From Amycolatopsis orientalis DSM 43388 (GTDB lineage Bacteria; Actinomycetota; Actinomycetes; Mycobacteriales; Pseudonocardiaceae), in NCBI RefSeq assembly GCF_000411975.1, contig NZ_ASXG01000040.1:43859-107858 (forward strand): a stretch of DNA of 64,000 nt, given 5' to 3'. Numbering within the stretch: the first letter of the stretch is position 1; every line of letters starts with the position of its first letter. The notes beneath the pieces were generated by a model. The model was not told the DNA's origin. It was given only the letters and a program-made list of their open reading frames with translations, and ran no database searches. Below, in pieces: positions 44,413 through 53,921 of this stretch. The position numbers and the translations under genes are program-made.

Positions 44413-45591
44413 TCAAGCTTCCCGCGCCGGGAAGCCGTGCCGTCGCGCCAGGAGGACCACCGCCAAGACCGGTGCCATCAGCGCCAGCACCGCCCACGGG
44501 AACGAACCGCTGCCTGCGGCATCGAGCAGCACCCCGCCGACGACGCCGCCGCCGGCCATCGCGGCGTTCCACAGTGTCACGAGCATCGCTTGGACCGGGT
44601 CCGCGGACTCGCCGCCCGCCTCGCCCGCCGCGGTTTGCAGCAGGGTCGGCACTCCGCCCCAGCCGAGGCCCCACAGCGCGGCGGCCGCGTAGACCAGCGC
44701 GGGTTCGGTCGCGAGCAGCGCCGCGGCAACGGCGACCAGGAGCGAGCTGACGACCATCAACGTCCGCAGCCGCCGGTGGATCTGCGCGCCGACGATCCAG
44801 ATGCTCGCGATCGAGGCGAGCCCGAACGTCAGCAGGACCAGGTCGGTCTGGCCGCCCATGCCGAGGCCGGTAAGGAAGGTGGCGAGGTAGGCGTACAGCA
44901 CCGTGTGCGCCAGCACGAACACCAGCGTGACGAACAGCACCGCCGCGACTCCGGGGATCCGCAGCGCGGGCAGCATTTTCGGGCGCGTTTCCCCGCGCTG
45001 GCCAGGGAAGTCCGGCACAGCCGCGCCGATCCAGGCCAGCAACACGAGCGTGAGGACGGTCATGGCGAGGAACGCGGTGCGCCATCCGGTGAGCTGGCCG
45101 ACGAAGGTCCCCGCGGGCACGCCGAGGCAGAGCGCGACCGGGATGCCTGCCATGGCGATCGCAATCGCACGGCCCTGCAGAACGGGAGCGACGAGGCGGC
45201 GGGCGTATCCGGCCAGCAGCGCCCACGCGAGCCCGGCCGCGACGCCCGCGACGAACCGCGCCACCATCGTCAGGCCGTAGACCGAGGACACCGCCGTGAC
45301 GGTATTGGCCGCCGCGAAGCCAGCCATCGAGGTCAGGAGCAACCGTTTGCGTCGCCAGCCGGCGGTGGCCGTGGACAGCGGGATCGCGGTCAAGACGGTG
45401 CCGAGCGCGTAGACCGTGACGGTCTGCCCGGTCGCGGATTCGCTGACGCGCAGCGAAGCGCTCATCGCGGGCAGCAGTCCGGCGGGCAGCGTCTCGGTGA
45501 GGCTGGTGATGAACACCGCGGTGGCGAGGGACAGGAGCGCGAACAGCGGAAGCCGCTGGGTCGGCGGGACGGCGACTGAGGTGTTGCTCAT
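44413..45591 (-). CDS. MFS drug/metabolite exporter
   Basis: A 392-residue, 12-helix major facilitator of the DHA1 type related to arabinose and chloramphenicol efflux proteins. FITSLTETLPAGLLPAMSASLRVSESATGQTVTVYALG is the typical opening, and GWRTAFLAMTVLTLVLL is the segment after helix 5. It diverges from the AfsR-like regulator (80 bases between starts), which probably controls it. The 287 bases to the GNAT gene hold nothing recognisable. Confidence 0.9.
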   Translation of the reverse strand: MSNTSVAVPPTQRLPLFALLSLATAVFITSLTETLPAGLLPAMSASLRVSESATGQTVTVYALGTVLTAIPLSTATAGWRRKRLLLTSMAGFAAANTVTAVSSVYGLTMVARFVAGVAAGLAWALLAGYARRLVAPVLQGRAIAIAMAGIPVALCLGVPAGTFVGQLTGWRTAFLAMTVLTLVLLAWIGAAVPDFPGQRGETRPKMLPALRIPGVAAVLFVTLVFVLAHTVLYAYLATFLTGLGMGGQTDLVLLTFGLASIASIWIVGAQIHRRLRTLMVVSSLLVAVAAALLATEPALVYAAAALWGLGWGGVPTLLQTAAGEAGGESADPVQAMLVTLWNAAMAGGGVVGGVLLDAAGSGSFPWAVLALMAPVLAVVLLARRHGFPAREA

Positions 45592-45670
45592 GCGCCCACA
45601 GTGCGGACCGGCGCTTCGGGAATGCTTACGATCGGCTGACGGTAGCCTGATGACGCGACAGGAGCGACGC

Positions 45671-48600
45671 ATGCGGTTCGGGGTGCTCGGCCCGCTCGCG
45701 GTGTGGGACGACACCGGCGCGCCGATTACCGTGCCCGAAGTGAAAGTGCGTGCCCTGCTGGCCAGCCTCCTGGCCCACGACGGCGGGCCGGTCAGCCCGG
45801 ACCGGCTCGTCCACGACCTGTGGGGCGAGCACCCGCCCGGCAAGCCGGCGGGCGCGTTGCAGGCCAAGGTGTCACAGCTGCGCCGGATCGTGGGACGAGA
45901 CGGCGTCGAGCGGCAGCCCGCAGGCTACCGGCTGCGCGTCGAGGACTCCGACGCCGCCCAGTTCCGCGACCTCGTCACCCAGGCGCGCGCGACGACGGAC
46001 CCCCGAGCCCGCGCCGCCCGTTTCGCCGAAGCCCTGAACCTCTGGCGAGGAGAGGCGTTCGCCGACTTCGCCGACGAGGAGTTCGCCCGGCCGGCCGCGC
46101 ACCGGTGGTCCGAGCTGCGTCTGGCCGCTATCGAGGAACGGGCGAAAGCCCAGGTCGACGCGGGCGACTACTCCCCCGCGGACGAGCTGGCGGACGTCAT
46201 CGCGCGGCATCCGCTCCGGGAAGGCTTGCGAGCGGCGCAGATGCGCGCGCTGTACCTGCGCGGACGGCAAAGCGAAGCCCTCGCCTCCTATACCGATCTC
46301 CGCACGCGGCTCGCCGAGGAACTGGGCGTCGACCCGAGCCCGGAGCTGCGCGCGCTGTACGAATCGCTGCTCCGCCAGGACCCCGGGCTCGCTGCCGAAC
46401 CGCGCGGCAACCTCCCCCGCCCGCTGACGCCGTTGATCGGCCGGGAAGACGCGCTCGCCCGGCTGGCCGGACTGTCGGCGAGGCTGATCACGCTGACCGG
46501 TCCGGGCGGAGTCGGCAAGTCACGGCTGGCGGTGGCCGCGGCGGGGCTCGTGAGTGCTGATTCCGGTTCTAACCGGCTTGAACACTCACGAGGCGGGCTA
46601 CCGGACGGCGCGTGGCTGGTCGAACTCGCCTCCGCCCGCGGCTCGGCCGCCGACCTCGCCGAGACGGTCGCCGCCGTGCTCGGGATCCGCGACTCGGCCG
46701 ACTCCGCCTCCCCGGTCCACCGGCTCGCCGCCGCACTGCGCGACCGGCGGACGCTGCTCGTCCTGGACAACTGCGAGCACGTCGTCGAAGCCGCCGCCGA
46801 ACTCGTCGAAACCCTGCTCCGCACCACCCGGCACCTGCGCGTTCTCGCCACCAGCCAAGAACCGCTGGGACTGCCGGGCGAGACCGTGTTCGCCGTCGAG
46901 CCGCTTCCACCCGCCGAAGCCGTGCGGCTGTTCACTGAGCGCGCCACCGCCGCCGCCCCGGATTTCGCCGGCGACGCCGACACGATCGCCGAGATCTGCC
47001 GTCGCCTCGACGGTCTTCCGCTCGCGCTGGAACTAGCCGCCACCCGCGTGCGCGGGTTGGGTGTGCGGGAGCTGGCCGCCCGGCTCAACGACCGGTTCGC
47101 CGTCCTGAACCGCGGTTCGCGCGGTGCGCCGGCGCGGCAACAGACCTTGCGCGCGGTGCTCGACTGGAGCTGGGAGCTGCTCAGCGAACCGGAGCGGACT
47201 GTCCTCAGCAGACTGGCCGTCCACCGCGACAGTTTCGATCTCGCCGCCGCCGAAGCCGTCTGCGCGGGTGCGGGTGACGTGGTCGATCTCGTGCCGCGGC
47301 TGGTCGATCGGTCGCTGGTGGCCGTCACGCACGGGTCGGCCGGGGTGCGGTACCGGCTGCTGGAATCGGTTGCCGCGTATGCCCTCGAACGATTGGCGGA
47401 CCCCGCGGCCACCCGCAGCCGGCACCTGCGGCATTACCTGGAACTCGCCGAGAGCGCACACTTGCACGGCACCGACCAACGGGCCTGGCTGACCCGATTG
47501 GACAGCGAAGCGGGCAACCTGCGCGCGGCGCTCGACGAGGCGGTCCGCCATTCGCCCGCCGACGCGGTGCGGCTCGCGACGGCGCTGTCGTGGTGGTGGC
47601 TGCTGCGCGGCAGGCTCACCGAAGGCCGCCGGATGCTGTCGGCCGTTTCCCGGGTCGCCGGGCCGGATCCGGAACTCACTGTCCTCAATGGATCCTTCGC
47701 CCTGCTGACCGGAGAGCCAGCGCCGCCGGATTCCCCGGAAAGCGTGCGTGCGCGATGGCTGCGCGCCTACAGCCTGTTCAGCGCCGGCGATCTCGCGGCC
47801 AGCCAGGAAATGAACGAACGCGCCCTCGCCCTGGCGACCGCCGAGGACGACGAGTGGGGCGTCGCCGCGGCACTCGGCCTGCGCGCGATGCTCAGCCTGG
47901 TCCGCGGCGATCTCGCCGGACTCGGCCGGGACGGCCAGCGCAGCGCGGCGATCTTCCGCCGCCTCGGCGACCGGTGGGGCGAGATGCAGACCATCCCGCC
48001 GCTGGCCGCGCTCGCCGAAATCAAGGGCGACTACGCCGAAGCCGCGCGCCGCCAGCACGAAGGACTCGCCATCGCGCGCGAACTGGACTGGCAAGCCGAA
48101 GTGTCCGCGAGGCTGTCCGGCCTGGGCCGGCTGGCGTTGCTCGAACGCGACTGGCAACGAGCCCGCGACCTGCACGAGCAAGCCCTCCGCATCGCCGCCG
48201 ACCACGGCTACACCTACGGCCGGATCCACGCCGAAATGGGCCTGGCACTGGGTGCGCGCCGCTCCGGCGACCTCGACGCCGCGGAACGTCATCTGACCCG
48301 AATCCGCGACGACTACCGCGGTTTTTCCTCCACGGCAGGCGACCATTTGCTATACGCGGAACTCGGTTTCATCGCCGAACTCCGGGGCGATGTGGTGCAG
48401 GCGAAGAAGTACCACCTGCAAGGCCTGGAATACGCGCGGTTGCTCGACGAGCCGCGGGCTTTCGCGCTGTCGTTGGAAGGTTTGGCGGGCACCGCGGTTC
48501 CGGAAACCGCGGCGTTGCTGCTCGGTGCGGCCGACGCGGCGCGACGCAGTGTCGGCGCGCCCCTCCCGCCTGCCGAGCGCGGCGACGTCGACCGGATCAC

Positions 48601-48706
48601 CGCAGCCGCCCGGTCTGCCCTCGGCGATTCCGCCTTCGCCGCGGAATTCGAGCACGGAACGCGGTTGCCGGTCGAGGCCGCGGTCGCGATGTTCGCTTCG
48701 TGGTGA
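45671..48706 (+). CDS. AfsR/SARP-type regulator with BTAD, NB-ARC ATPase and TPR domains
   Basis: A 1011-residue activator. Residues 1-95 are an OmpR-like winged helix (MRFGVLGPLAVWDDTGAP...YRLRV), about 96-240 the bacterial transcriptional activation domain, about 255-560 a STAND ATPase with Walker A TGPGGVGKS and Walker B TLLVLDNCEH, and the rest TPR-like helical repeats. Such proteins switch on secondary-metabolite clusters. An insertion of about 16 residues just after the Walker A helix (SADSGSNRLEHSRGGL) is encoded by a 46-base palindromic element. ATG 45671 has an AGGAG site. Confidence 0.92.
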   Translation: MRFGVLGPLAVWDDTGAPITVPEVKVRALLASLLAHDGGPVSPDRLVHDLWGEHPPGKPAGALQAKVSQLRRIVGRDGVERQPAGYRLRVEDSDAAQFRDLVTQARATTDPRARAARFAEALNLWRGEAFADFADEEFARPAAHRWSELRLAAIEERAKAQVDAGDYSPADELADVIARHPLREGLRAAQMRALYLRGRQSEALASYTDLRTRLAEELGVDPSPELRALYESLLRQDPGLAAEPRGNLPRPLTPLIGREDALARLAGLSARLITLTGPGGVGKSRLAVAAAGLVSADSGSNRLEHSRGGLPDGAWLVELASARGSAADLAETVAAVLGIRDSADSASPVHRLAAALRDRRTLLVLDNCEHVVEAAAELVETLLRTTRHLRVLATSQEPLGLPGETVFAVEPLPPAEAVRLFTERATAAAPDFAGDADTIAEICRRLDGLPLALELAATRVRGLGVRELAARLNDRFAVLNRGSRGAPARQQTLRAVLDWSWELLSEPERTVLSRLAVHRDSFDLAAAEAVCAGAGDVVDLVPRLVDRSLVAVTHGSAGVRYRLLESVAAYALERLADPAATRSRHLRHYLELAESAHLHGTDQRAWLTRLDSEAGNLRAALDEAVRHSPADAVRLATALSWWWLLRGRLTEGRRMLSAVSRVAGPDPELTVLNGSFALLTGEPAPPDSPESVRARWLRAYSLFSAGDLAASQEMNERALALATAEDDEWGVAAALGLRAMLSLVRGDLAGLGRDGQRSAAIFRRLGDRWGEMQTIPPLAALAEIKGDYAEAARRQHEGLAIARELDWQAEVSARLSGLGRLALLERDWQRARDLHEQALRIAADHGYTYGRIHAEMGLALGARRSGDLDAAERHLTRIRDDYRGFSSTAGDHLLYAELGFIAELRGDVVQAKKYHLQGLEYARLLDEPRAFALSLEGLAGTAVPETAALLLGAADAARRSVGAPLPPAERGDVDRITAAARSALGDSAFAAEFEHGTRLPVEAAVAMFASW
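46547..46592. repeat. 46-bp palindromic element inside the AfsR-like gene
   Basis: CTCGTGAGTG (46547-46556) and CACTCACGAG (46583-46592) are exact reverse complements; a nested CCGGTT/AACCGG pair sits in the centre. It is translated in frame within the ATPase domain and adds residues not seen in the family at that point. It looks like a mobile palindromic repeat that has been tolerated as coding sequence. Confidence 0.75.
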
Positions 48707-48801
48707 CGCCGGCACCAGGACAGCCGCCGCCTGGCTCCCCGTCCCCGGACGCCGCACCCTCGCGGGGCCGCACCCCGGCGGCCGGACTGGAGCGAATCCC
48801 G

Positions 48802-48903
48802 GTGAAAGCACTGCATATTCCGGCGTTCGGCACCGAAGCCACGCTCGACGACCTCCAGGGCCTCGCCGCCCAGCCGTCCACTATGGACGCACCGCGAGGA
48901 TGA
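48802..48903 (+). pseudogene. Possible N-terminal remnant of a quinone oxidoreductase
   Basis: A 33-codon frame from GTG 48802 reads VKALHIPAFGTEATLDDLQG, like the first strand of zinc-type quinone oxidoreductases such as the one encoded opposite (MKAVHIKDLEG). A GGAG lies nine bases before the GTG. After that the frame ends, and it overlaps the end of the intact gene on the other strand. Confidence 0.3.
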
Positions 48904-49855
48904 GCTTCCCCACCGCCTTCCGGTTCTCGATCGCCTCCAACGCGTCCCGCACCTCCGCCAGCGGGTAGCTCCCGCCCAACGGCGGCACGATCGCGCCCTC
49001 GGCCAGTTTCGGCAGCAGTTCGTCCCACTGGCCCTGCAGATACCCCGGCCGCGGCAGCGCGTACGCGCCCCACCCGACGCCGACGACGTCCAAGTTGTTC
49101 AGCAGCAACCGGTTCACCTTCACCTCGGGGATCGACCCGCCGGTGAACCCGATGACCAGCATCCGCCCGTCCGCGGCCAGGCAGCGCAGCGAATCGGTGA
49201 ACCGGTCGCCGCCGACGACGTCCGCGATCACGTCGACGCCGCGGCCGCCGGTCGCCGCCTTCACCGCGTCCTTGAAGCCGTCCGCCAGCACATACTCGTC
49301 CGCCCCGGCCGCGACCGCTGCCTCGCCCTTCTCCGGCGTCGACACCACGCCGAGCACCTTGCCCGCGCCGAACGCCTTCGCGACCTGGATGACCGCTGTC
49401 CCGACTCCGCCGGCCGCGCCGTGCACCAGCACGGTTTCCCCGGCCGCCATCCGGCCGCGGCGGCACAGCGCGAAATGCGCCGTCAGGTAGTTGAACGGGA
49501 TCGCCGCCGCCTGGTCGAAACCCAGGTCGTCCGGGATCGGGAACACCGCGTCGGCCGCGCACGCGACCTGCTCGGCGAACCCGCCCAGGAACGGCAGCGC
49601 CGCGACCCGGTCGCCGGCCTTGACCGCCGCGCCGGCCGGAGCCTCCGCCACGACCCCGGCGACCTCCGCGCCCGGGATGAACGGCAGCTCCGGCTTCACC
49701 TGGTACAGCCCGCGCGTCTGCAGCAGGTCCGGAAAGGCCACTCCGGCCGCGTGCACGTCGATCAGCACCTGGTCGTCGGCCCGCGCGGGCGCCTCGGCTT
49801 CGACCACGGAAACGGTCGACGGGCCTTCGAGATCCTTGATGTGTACGGCTTTCAT
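48881..49855 (-). CDS. NADPH:quinone oxidoreductase, zinc-type alcohol dehydrogenase superfamily
   Basis: A 324-residue medium-chain reductase without zinc ligands. The N-terminal half has FPDLLQTRGLYQVKPELPFIPGAEVAG, and the cofactor motif HGAAGGVGTAVIQVAKAFGA binds NADPH. It reduces quinones or alpha,beta-unsaturated carbonyls. ATG 49855 has an AGGAGAAA site. It is 14 bases downstream of pntB on the same strand and so probably shares the transcript of the transhydrogenase, which supplies NADPH. Confidence 0.9.
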   Translation of the reverse strand: MKAVHIKDLEGPSTVSVVEAEAPARADDQVLIDVHAAGVAFPDLLQTRGLYQVKPELPFIPGAEVAGVVAEAPAGAAVKAGDRVAALPFLGGFAEQVACAADAVFPIPDDLGFDQAAAIPFNYLTAHFALCRRGRMAAGETVLVHGAAGGVGTAVIQVAKAFGAGKVLGVVSTPEKGEAAVAAGADEYVLADGFKDAVKAATGGRGVDVIADVVGGDRFTDSLRCLAADGRMLVIGFTGGSIPEVKVNRLLLNNLDVVGVGWGAYALPRPGYLQGQWDELLPKLAEGAIVPPLGGSYPLAEVRDALEAIENRKAVGKLILAVRP

Positions 49856-49869
49856 GCGTTTCTCCTGGT

Positions 49870-51288
49870 TCACAGCGCGGAGAGGATGTCGTTGACCCGG
49901 TCCTTGGCGTCGCCGAAGAGCATTGCCGAGTTCTCGCGGAAGAACAGCGGGTTCTGCACGCCCGCGTAGCCCGAGGCCATGGAGCGTTTGAACACGATCA
50001 CGTTCTCCGCTTCCCACACGGTCAGCACCGGCATGCCCGCGATCGGGCTGCCCGGGTCCTCGGCCGCGGCCGGGTTGACCGTGTCGTTCGCGCCGATCAC
50101 CAGAACCACGTCGGTGTCGGCGAAATCGTCGTTGATCTCGTCCAGCTCGAGCACGATGTCGTAGGGGACCTTGGCTTCGGCCAGCAGCACGTTCATGTGC
50201 CCGGGCAGCCGTCCGGCGACCGGGTGGATGCCGAAGCGGACCTCGACGCCCTTGTCGCGCAGTTTCCGGGTCAGCTCCGCCACCCCGTACTGCGCCTGCG
50301 CGACCGCCATCCCGTACCCCGGCGTGATGATCACCTTCGAGGCGTCCGCCAGCAGTTCCGCCGCGCCCTCCGCGGTGATTTCCCGGTGCTCGCCGTAATC
50401 GGTGTCCCCGCTCGGCCCGGCCTCGATCCCGAACCCGCCCGCGATCACCGAGATGAACGACCGGTTCATCGCCTTGCACATGATGTAGGACAGGTACGCA
50501 CCGGACGAGCCCACCAGCGCGCCGGTGATGATCAGCAGGTCGTTCTCCAGCAGGAACCCCGACGCCGCCGCGGCCCACCCGCTGTAGCTGTTGAGCATCG
50601 ACACGACCACTGGCATGTCCCCGCCGCCGATCGAGGCGACCAGATGCCACCCCAGCGCCAGCGCGAGCACGGTGACCACGATCAGCAGCCACAGCGCCGG
50701 GCTGACGACAAACCACACGGTGAACGCCACGAACAGCACCACGGCGCCGAGGTTCAGGAAGTTCTTGCCCGGCAGCATCAACGGCGCGGACTTGATCCTC
50801 GCCGACAGCTTCAGGTTCGCCACGATCGACCCGGTGAACGTCACCGCGCCGATGAACACGCCGATGAACACCTCGGCGTGGTGGATCCCCAGCGTCCCCA
50901 GCGCTTCCAGATGCCGCGACTCGGCCCCGGCCGGGTCGCATTCCACCTGGAGATACCCGTTCCAGCCCACCAGCACCGCGGCGAGACCGACGAACGAATG
51001 CAGCAGGGCGATCAGCTCGGGCATCCCGGTCATCTCGACCACCGCCGCCCGGCGCAGCCCGATCCCCGCGCCGACCGCCATCGCGACGATCAGCAACGCG
51101 AGCGAAGTACCGGTGATCTCCCCGGACACCGCCTGGGCGATGGTCGCAATCAGCGCGACGACCATCCCGGCGATGCCGAAATAGTTTCCGACCCGCGCGG
51201 TTTCGTGCCGGGACAGCCCGGCCAGCGCGAGAATGAACAACAGCCCGGCCACGATGTAGGCGGCCTGGCTCGCAGTGTGCACAGTCAT
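49870..51288 (-). CDS. pntB: NAD(P) transhydrogenase subunit beta
   Basis: A 472-residue membrane subunit carrying the NADP(H)-binding domain and most of the proton channel. Nine or so helices precede the NADP domain, which has [58 protein letters not shown] and [16 protein letters not shown]. The start ATG 51288 is 19 bases after the pntA stop. Confidence 0.95.
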   Translation of the reverse strand: MTVHTASQAAYIVAGLLFILALAGLSRHETARVGNYFGIAGMVVALIATIAQAVSGEITGTSLALLIVAMAVGAGIGLRRAAVVEMTGMPELIALLHSFVGLAAVLVGWNGYLQVECDPAGAESRHLEALGTLGIHHAEVFIGVFIGAVTFTGSIVANLKLSARIKSAPLMLPGKNFLNLGAVVLFVAFTVWFVVSPALWLLIVVTVLALALGWHLVASIGGGDMPVVVSMLNSYSGWAAAASGFLLENDLLIITGALVGSSGAYLSYIMCKAMNRSFISVIAGGFGIEAGPSGDTDYGEHREITAEGAAELLADASKVIITPGYGMAVAQAQYGVAELTRKLRDKGVEVRFGIHPVAGRLPGHMNVLLAEAKVPYDIVLELDEINDDFADTDVVLVIGANDTVNPAAAEDPGSPIAGMPVLTVWEAENVIVFKRSMASGYAGVQNPLFFRENSAMLFGDAKDRVNDILSAL

Positions 51289-51307
51289 CTGAAGAAGGCC
51301 TCTCGGG

Positions 51308-52834
51308 TCAGCTGCGGGAGAACATGGCGAGCATCCGGCGCGTCACCGCGAACCCGCCGAAAATGTTGATCGTCGCCAGCAATGTCGCCACCGCCGCCAG
51401 CACGACGACCACCGTGTTGCCGCTGACCAGATTCAGCAAAGCGCCCACGACGATGATCCCGGAAATCGCGTTCGTCACCGACATCAACGGCGTGTGCAAC
51501 GCGTGGTGCACATGCCCGATCACGTAATAGCCGATCACGATCGCCAGCGCGAACACCGTCAGATGCGGCAGCAGCGCCGCCGGGGCCAGCGCCGCCAGCA
51601 GCAGGAACACCGCCGCGATCCCCAGCACGATCCCGAGCCGGCGCCCCGAGGACATCGGCTGCTTCTCCGGCTCCTCCTCCTTCTCCGCCGCGGCCGCGGG
51701 TTTCTGCGGTGCCGCGGAGACTTGCACCGGCGGCGGCGGCCACGTCAGCTCGCCGTTGCGCACCACCGTGATCGACCGGACCACCACGTCGTCGAAGTCC
51801 ACGACCAGCCGGCCGTCCTTCTCCGGCGTCATCAGCTTCATCAGGTTCACCAGGTTGGTGCCGTACAGCTGGGACGCCTGCGCCGGAAGCCGGCCCGCCA
51901 GATCCGTGTACCCGAGGATCGTCACCCCGTTGTCCGTGACAACTTTCTCCCCGGCGACCGAGCCCTCGACGTTGCCGCCGTTCGCCGCGGCCATGTCCAC
52001 GATCACCGAACCCGCCTTCATCGACGCCACCATCTCCGCGGTGATGATCCGCGGCGCCGGACGCCCCGGAATCAACGCCGTCGTCACGATGATGTCGACC
52101 TCGCGGCACTGCGCCGCATACAGCTCCTTCTCGCGCGCCTTGTAGTCCTCGCCCATCTCCTTCGCGTACCCCGTCGCCGACACCTCGGCGTCCGGGTCCT
52201 CGATGGACAGATACTCCCCGCCCAGGCTCCGCACCTGATCAGCCACTTCCGGCCGCGGGTCCGTCGCCCGCACGATCGCCCCCAGCGACCCCGCCGCGCC
52301 GATCGCCGCCAGCCCCGCCACCCCCGCGCCCACGACCAGCACCTTCGCCGGGTTGACCTTCCCCGCCGCGGTCACCTGCCCGGTGAAGAACCGCCCGAAC
52401 GTGTGCGCCGCCTCCACCACCGCCCGATACCCCGCGATGTTCGCCATCGAACTCAAGACATCCAGCGACTGCGCCCGCGAGATCCGCGGCACCGCGTCCA
52501 TCGCCAACGCCGTGATCGGTCGCCTCGCCAGATCCTCCACCAGCTCCGGCTTCAACGCCGGAGCCAGCAAGCTCACCACCGTCGCCCCCGGCTTCACCGC
52601 GTCCAGCTGCTCCGCCGACGGCGCGTTCACCCCGAACACGACATCCGCGTCCGCGACCGACCCGACCGTCGCGCCCGCCTCCGCGAAAGCCTCGTCGAAA
52701 AACCCCGACGCCAGCCCCGCGCCCGGCTCGACCGCCACCTCGTAACCCAGCCCGCGCAGCCTGCCCACCGTTTCCGGGGTCGCCGCGACGCGCGTCTCCC
52801 CCGGTTGGGCCTCCTTGAGCACCCCGATCAGCAT
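51308..52834 (-). CDS. pntA: NAD(P) transhydrogenase subunit alpha (fused E. coli type)
   Basis: A 508-residue subunit. Residues 1-385 form the NAD(H)-binding domain ([46 protein letters not shown]). A charged proline/alanine/glutamate linker leads to four helices at the C-terminus, including [26 protein letters not shown]. In many actinobacteria this protein is split in two (PntAA and PntAB), but here it is one chain. Proton flow drives hydride transfer from NADH to NADP. ATG 52834 follows GGAAGGAGG. Confidence 0.95.
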   Translation of the reverse strand: MLIGVLKEAQPGETRVAATPETVGRLRGLGYEVAVEPGAGLASGFFDEAFAEAGATVGSVADADVVFGVNAPSAEQLDAVKPGATVVSLLAPALKPELVEDLARRPITALAMDAVPRISRAQSLDVLSSMANIAGYRAVVEAAHTFGRFFTGQVTAAGKVNPAKVLVVGAGVAGLAAIGAAGSLGAIVRATDPRPEVADQVRSLGGEYLSIEDPDAEVSATGYAKEMGEDYKAREKELYAAQCREVDIIVTTALIPGRPAPRIITAEMVASMKAGSVIVDMAAANGGNVEGSVAGEKVVTDNGVTILGYTDLAGRLPAQASQLYGTNLVNLMKLMTPEKDGRLVVDFDDVVVRSITVVRNGELTWPPPPVQVSAAPQKPAAAAEKEEEPEKQPMSSGRRLGIVLGIAAVFLLLAALAPAALLPHLTVFALAIVIGYYVIGHVHHALHTPLMSVTNAISGIIVVGALLNLVSGNTVVVVLAAVATLLATINIFGGFAVTRRMLAMFSRS

Positions 52835-53015
52835 GCCGCCTCCTTCCCGCTCGTTCGCGGAAGATCCGCCGGCCGGGCCCTGACGGCGTTTTGGGTCGCC
52901 ACCTGGTCCGACTTCGCCCGCTTCAGGTACAGATGCGCTGGATACTCCCATGCCGCCGGTCGTCCGGCAGCCAACCGGAGCCCCTTTTTCGGCCGCGAGT
53001 CCGACGAGAGCACGG

Positions 53016-53806
53016 TCATACCCGCGGACGGTCGCGGCGGCCGGCCCTCCCGCGCCGCGGCACCAGGCCGGGAAACCGCCGACTACCCGGTTGAACCGCC
53101 CCGCCTGTCCCCGTCTTCGTCGCCTCGCGGGCGGGCTCGGTCCAGGGAACCGGATCGATCACGACGCGCCCAGTGATGTCCGCCACTTGACAACCGGCGC
53201 CACCGGGGCAGCCGACCGGGCGGCGCAACCCGCTGGTCCGCTCGGAGCCCGCGGTCGCGTACCGGACGAGCAGGGCCGCGAGTTCCGCCTCGAAGGCCGG
53301 AAGGTCGACCGGTTCCGGTCCGGCGATCAGTTTGTGCACGAGCAGTTCCACCGTGTTCGCCATGATCCGCGCCGCCAGGTCCACATCGGACACGCGCGCG
53401 TCCGGGGACCGCTCGAGCAGCTCGCGCACGTAACCGACTTGCTCCTCCTCGTGCCGGGCGACCTGCTCCAGCAGCTCCGCGGAACGCGGGGCTTGTTCGG
53501 CCATCACGCAGCGCGTCCTCGAGCGTCTCCGGCGGCCCGGCGGTTTCCCGGTGGCGGCGCAGGGCTTCCGCGCCGGCGTCGAGATGCCTCGCCGTCAATG
53601 CGACGAGGATGGCGTCCTTGTTCGGGTAGTACTGGTACAGCGACCCGATCGACACCCGCGCCCGCTCCGCGACGCGGTTCGTCGTGCCCGCGGCATAGCC
53701 CCTGCTCGGCGAAGACCCGCGCGGCCGCGGCGAGGATCCGCTGCCGGGTCAGCTCGCCACGCACCTGCTGGGGCTCCTTGCGCGGCTGAAGCCGCTTTCC
53801 GAGCAT
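53016..53806 (-). pseudogene. TetR-family regulator with two frameshifts
   Basis: The gene starts at ATG 53806 (MLGKRLQPRKEPQQVRGELTRQRILAAAARVFAEQG). Near 53698-53703 one extra base in a GGGGC run moves the continuation YAAGTTNRVAERARVSIGSLYQYYPNKDAI to another frame. Near 53501-53515 a second shift moves it again into MAEQAPRSAELLEQVARHEEEQVGYVRELLE. Together the three pieces make a normal TetR protein. Either the gene is decayed or there are two sequence errors. The tail after VRYATAG no longer looks like a TetR end. Confidence 0.8.
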
Positions 53807-53826
53807 CGCCAGCCTCTTCGGCAGCA

Positions 53827-53842
53827 GTGAGCTTTTGCTCAC
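53827..53842. promoter_or_regulatory. Palindromic operator upstream of the broken TetR gene
   Basis: GTGAGC-TTTT-GCTCAC is a perfect inverted repeat 20 bases upstream of the TetR ATG, a usual site for autoregulation. It remains intact although the regulator gene is broken. Confidence 0.55.
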
Positions 53843-53921
53843 AATAAGCCGCTGAGCAGGCTCGGAGCACCCAGCGCGGCTGGCCCCGGCCCGGTGCCGA
53901 AGCCCGGGCCGGGGCCAGCGG

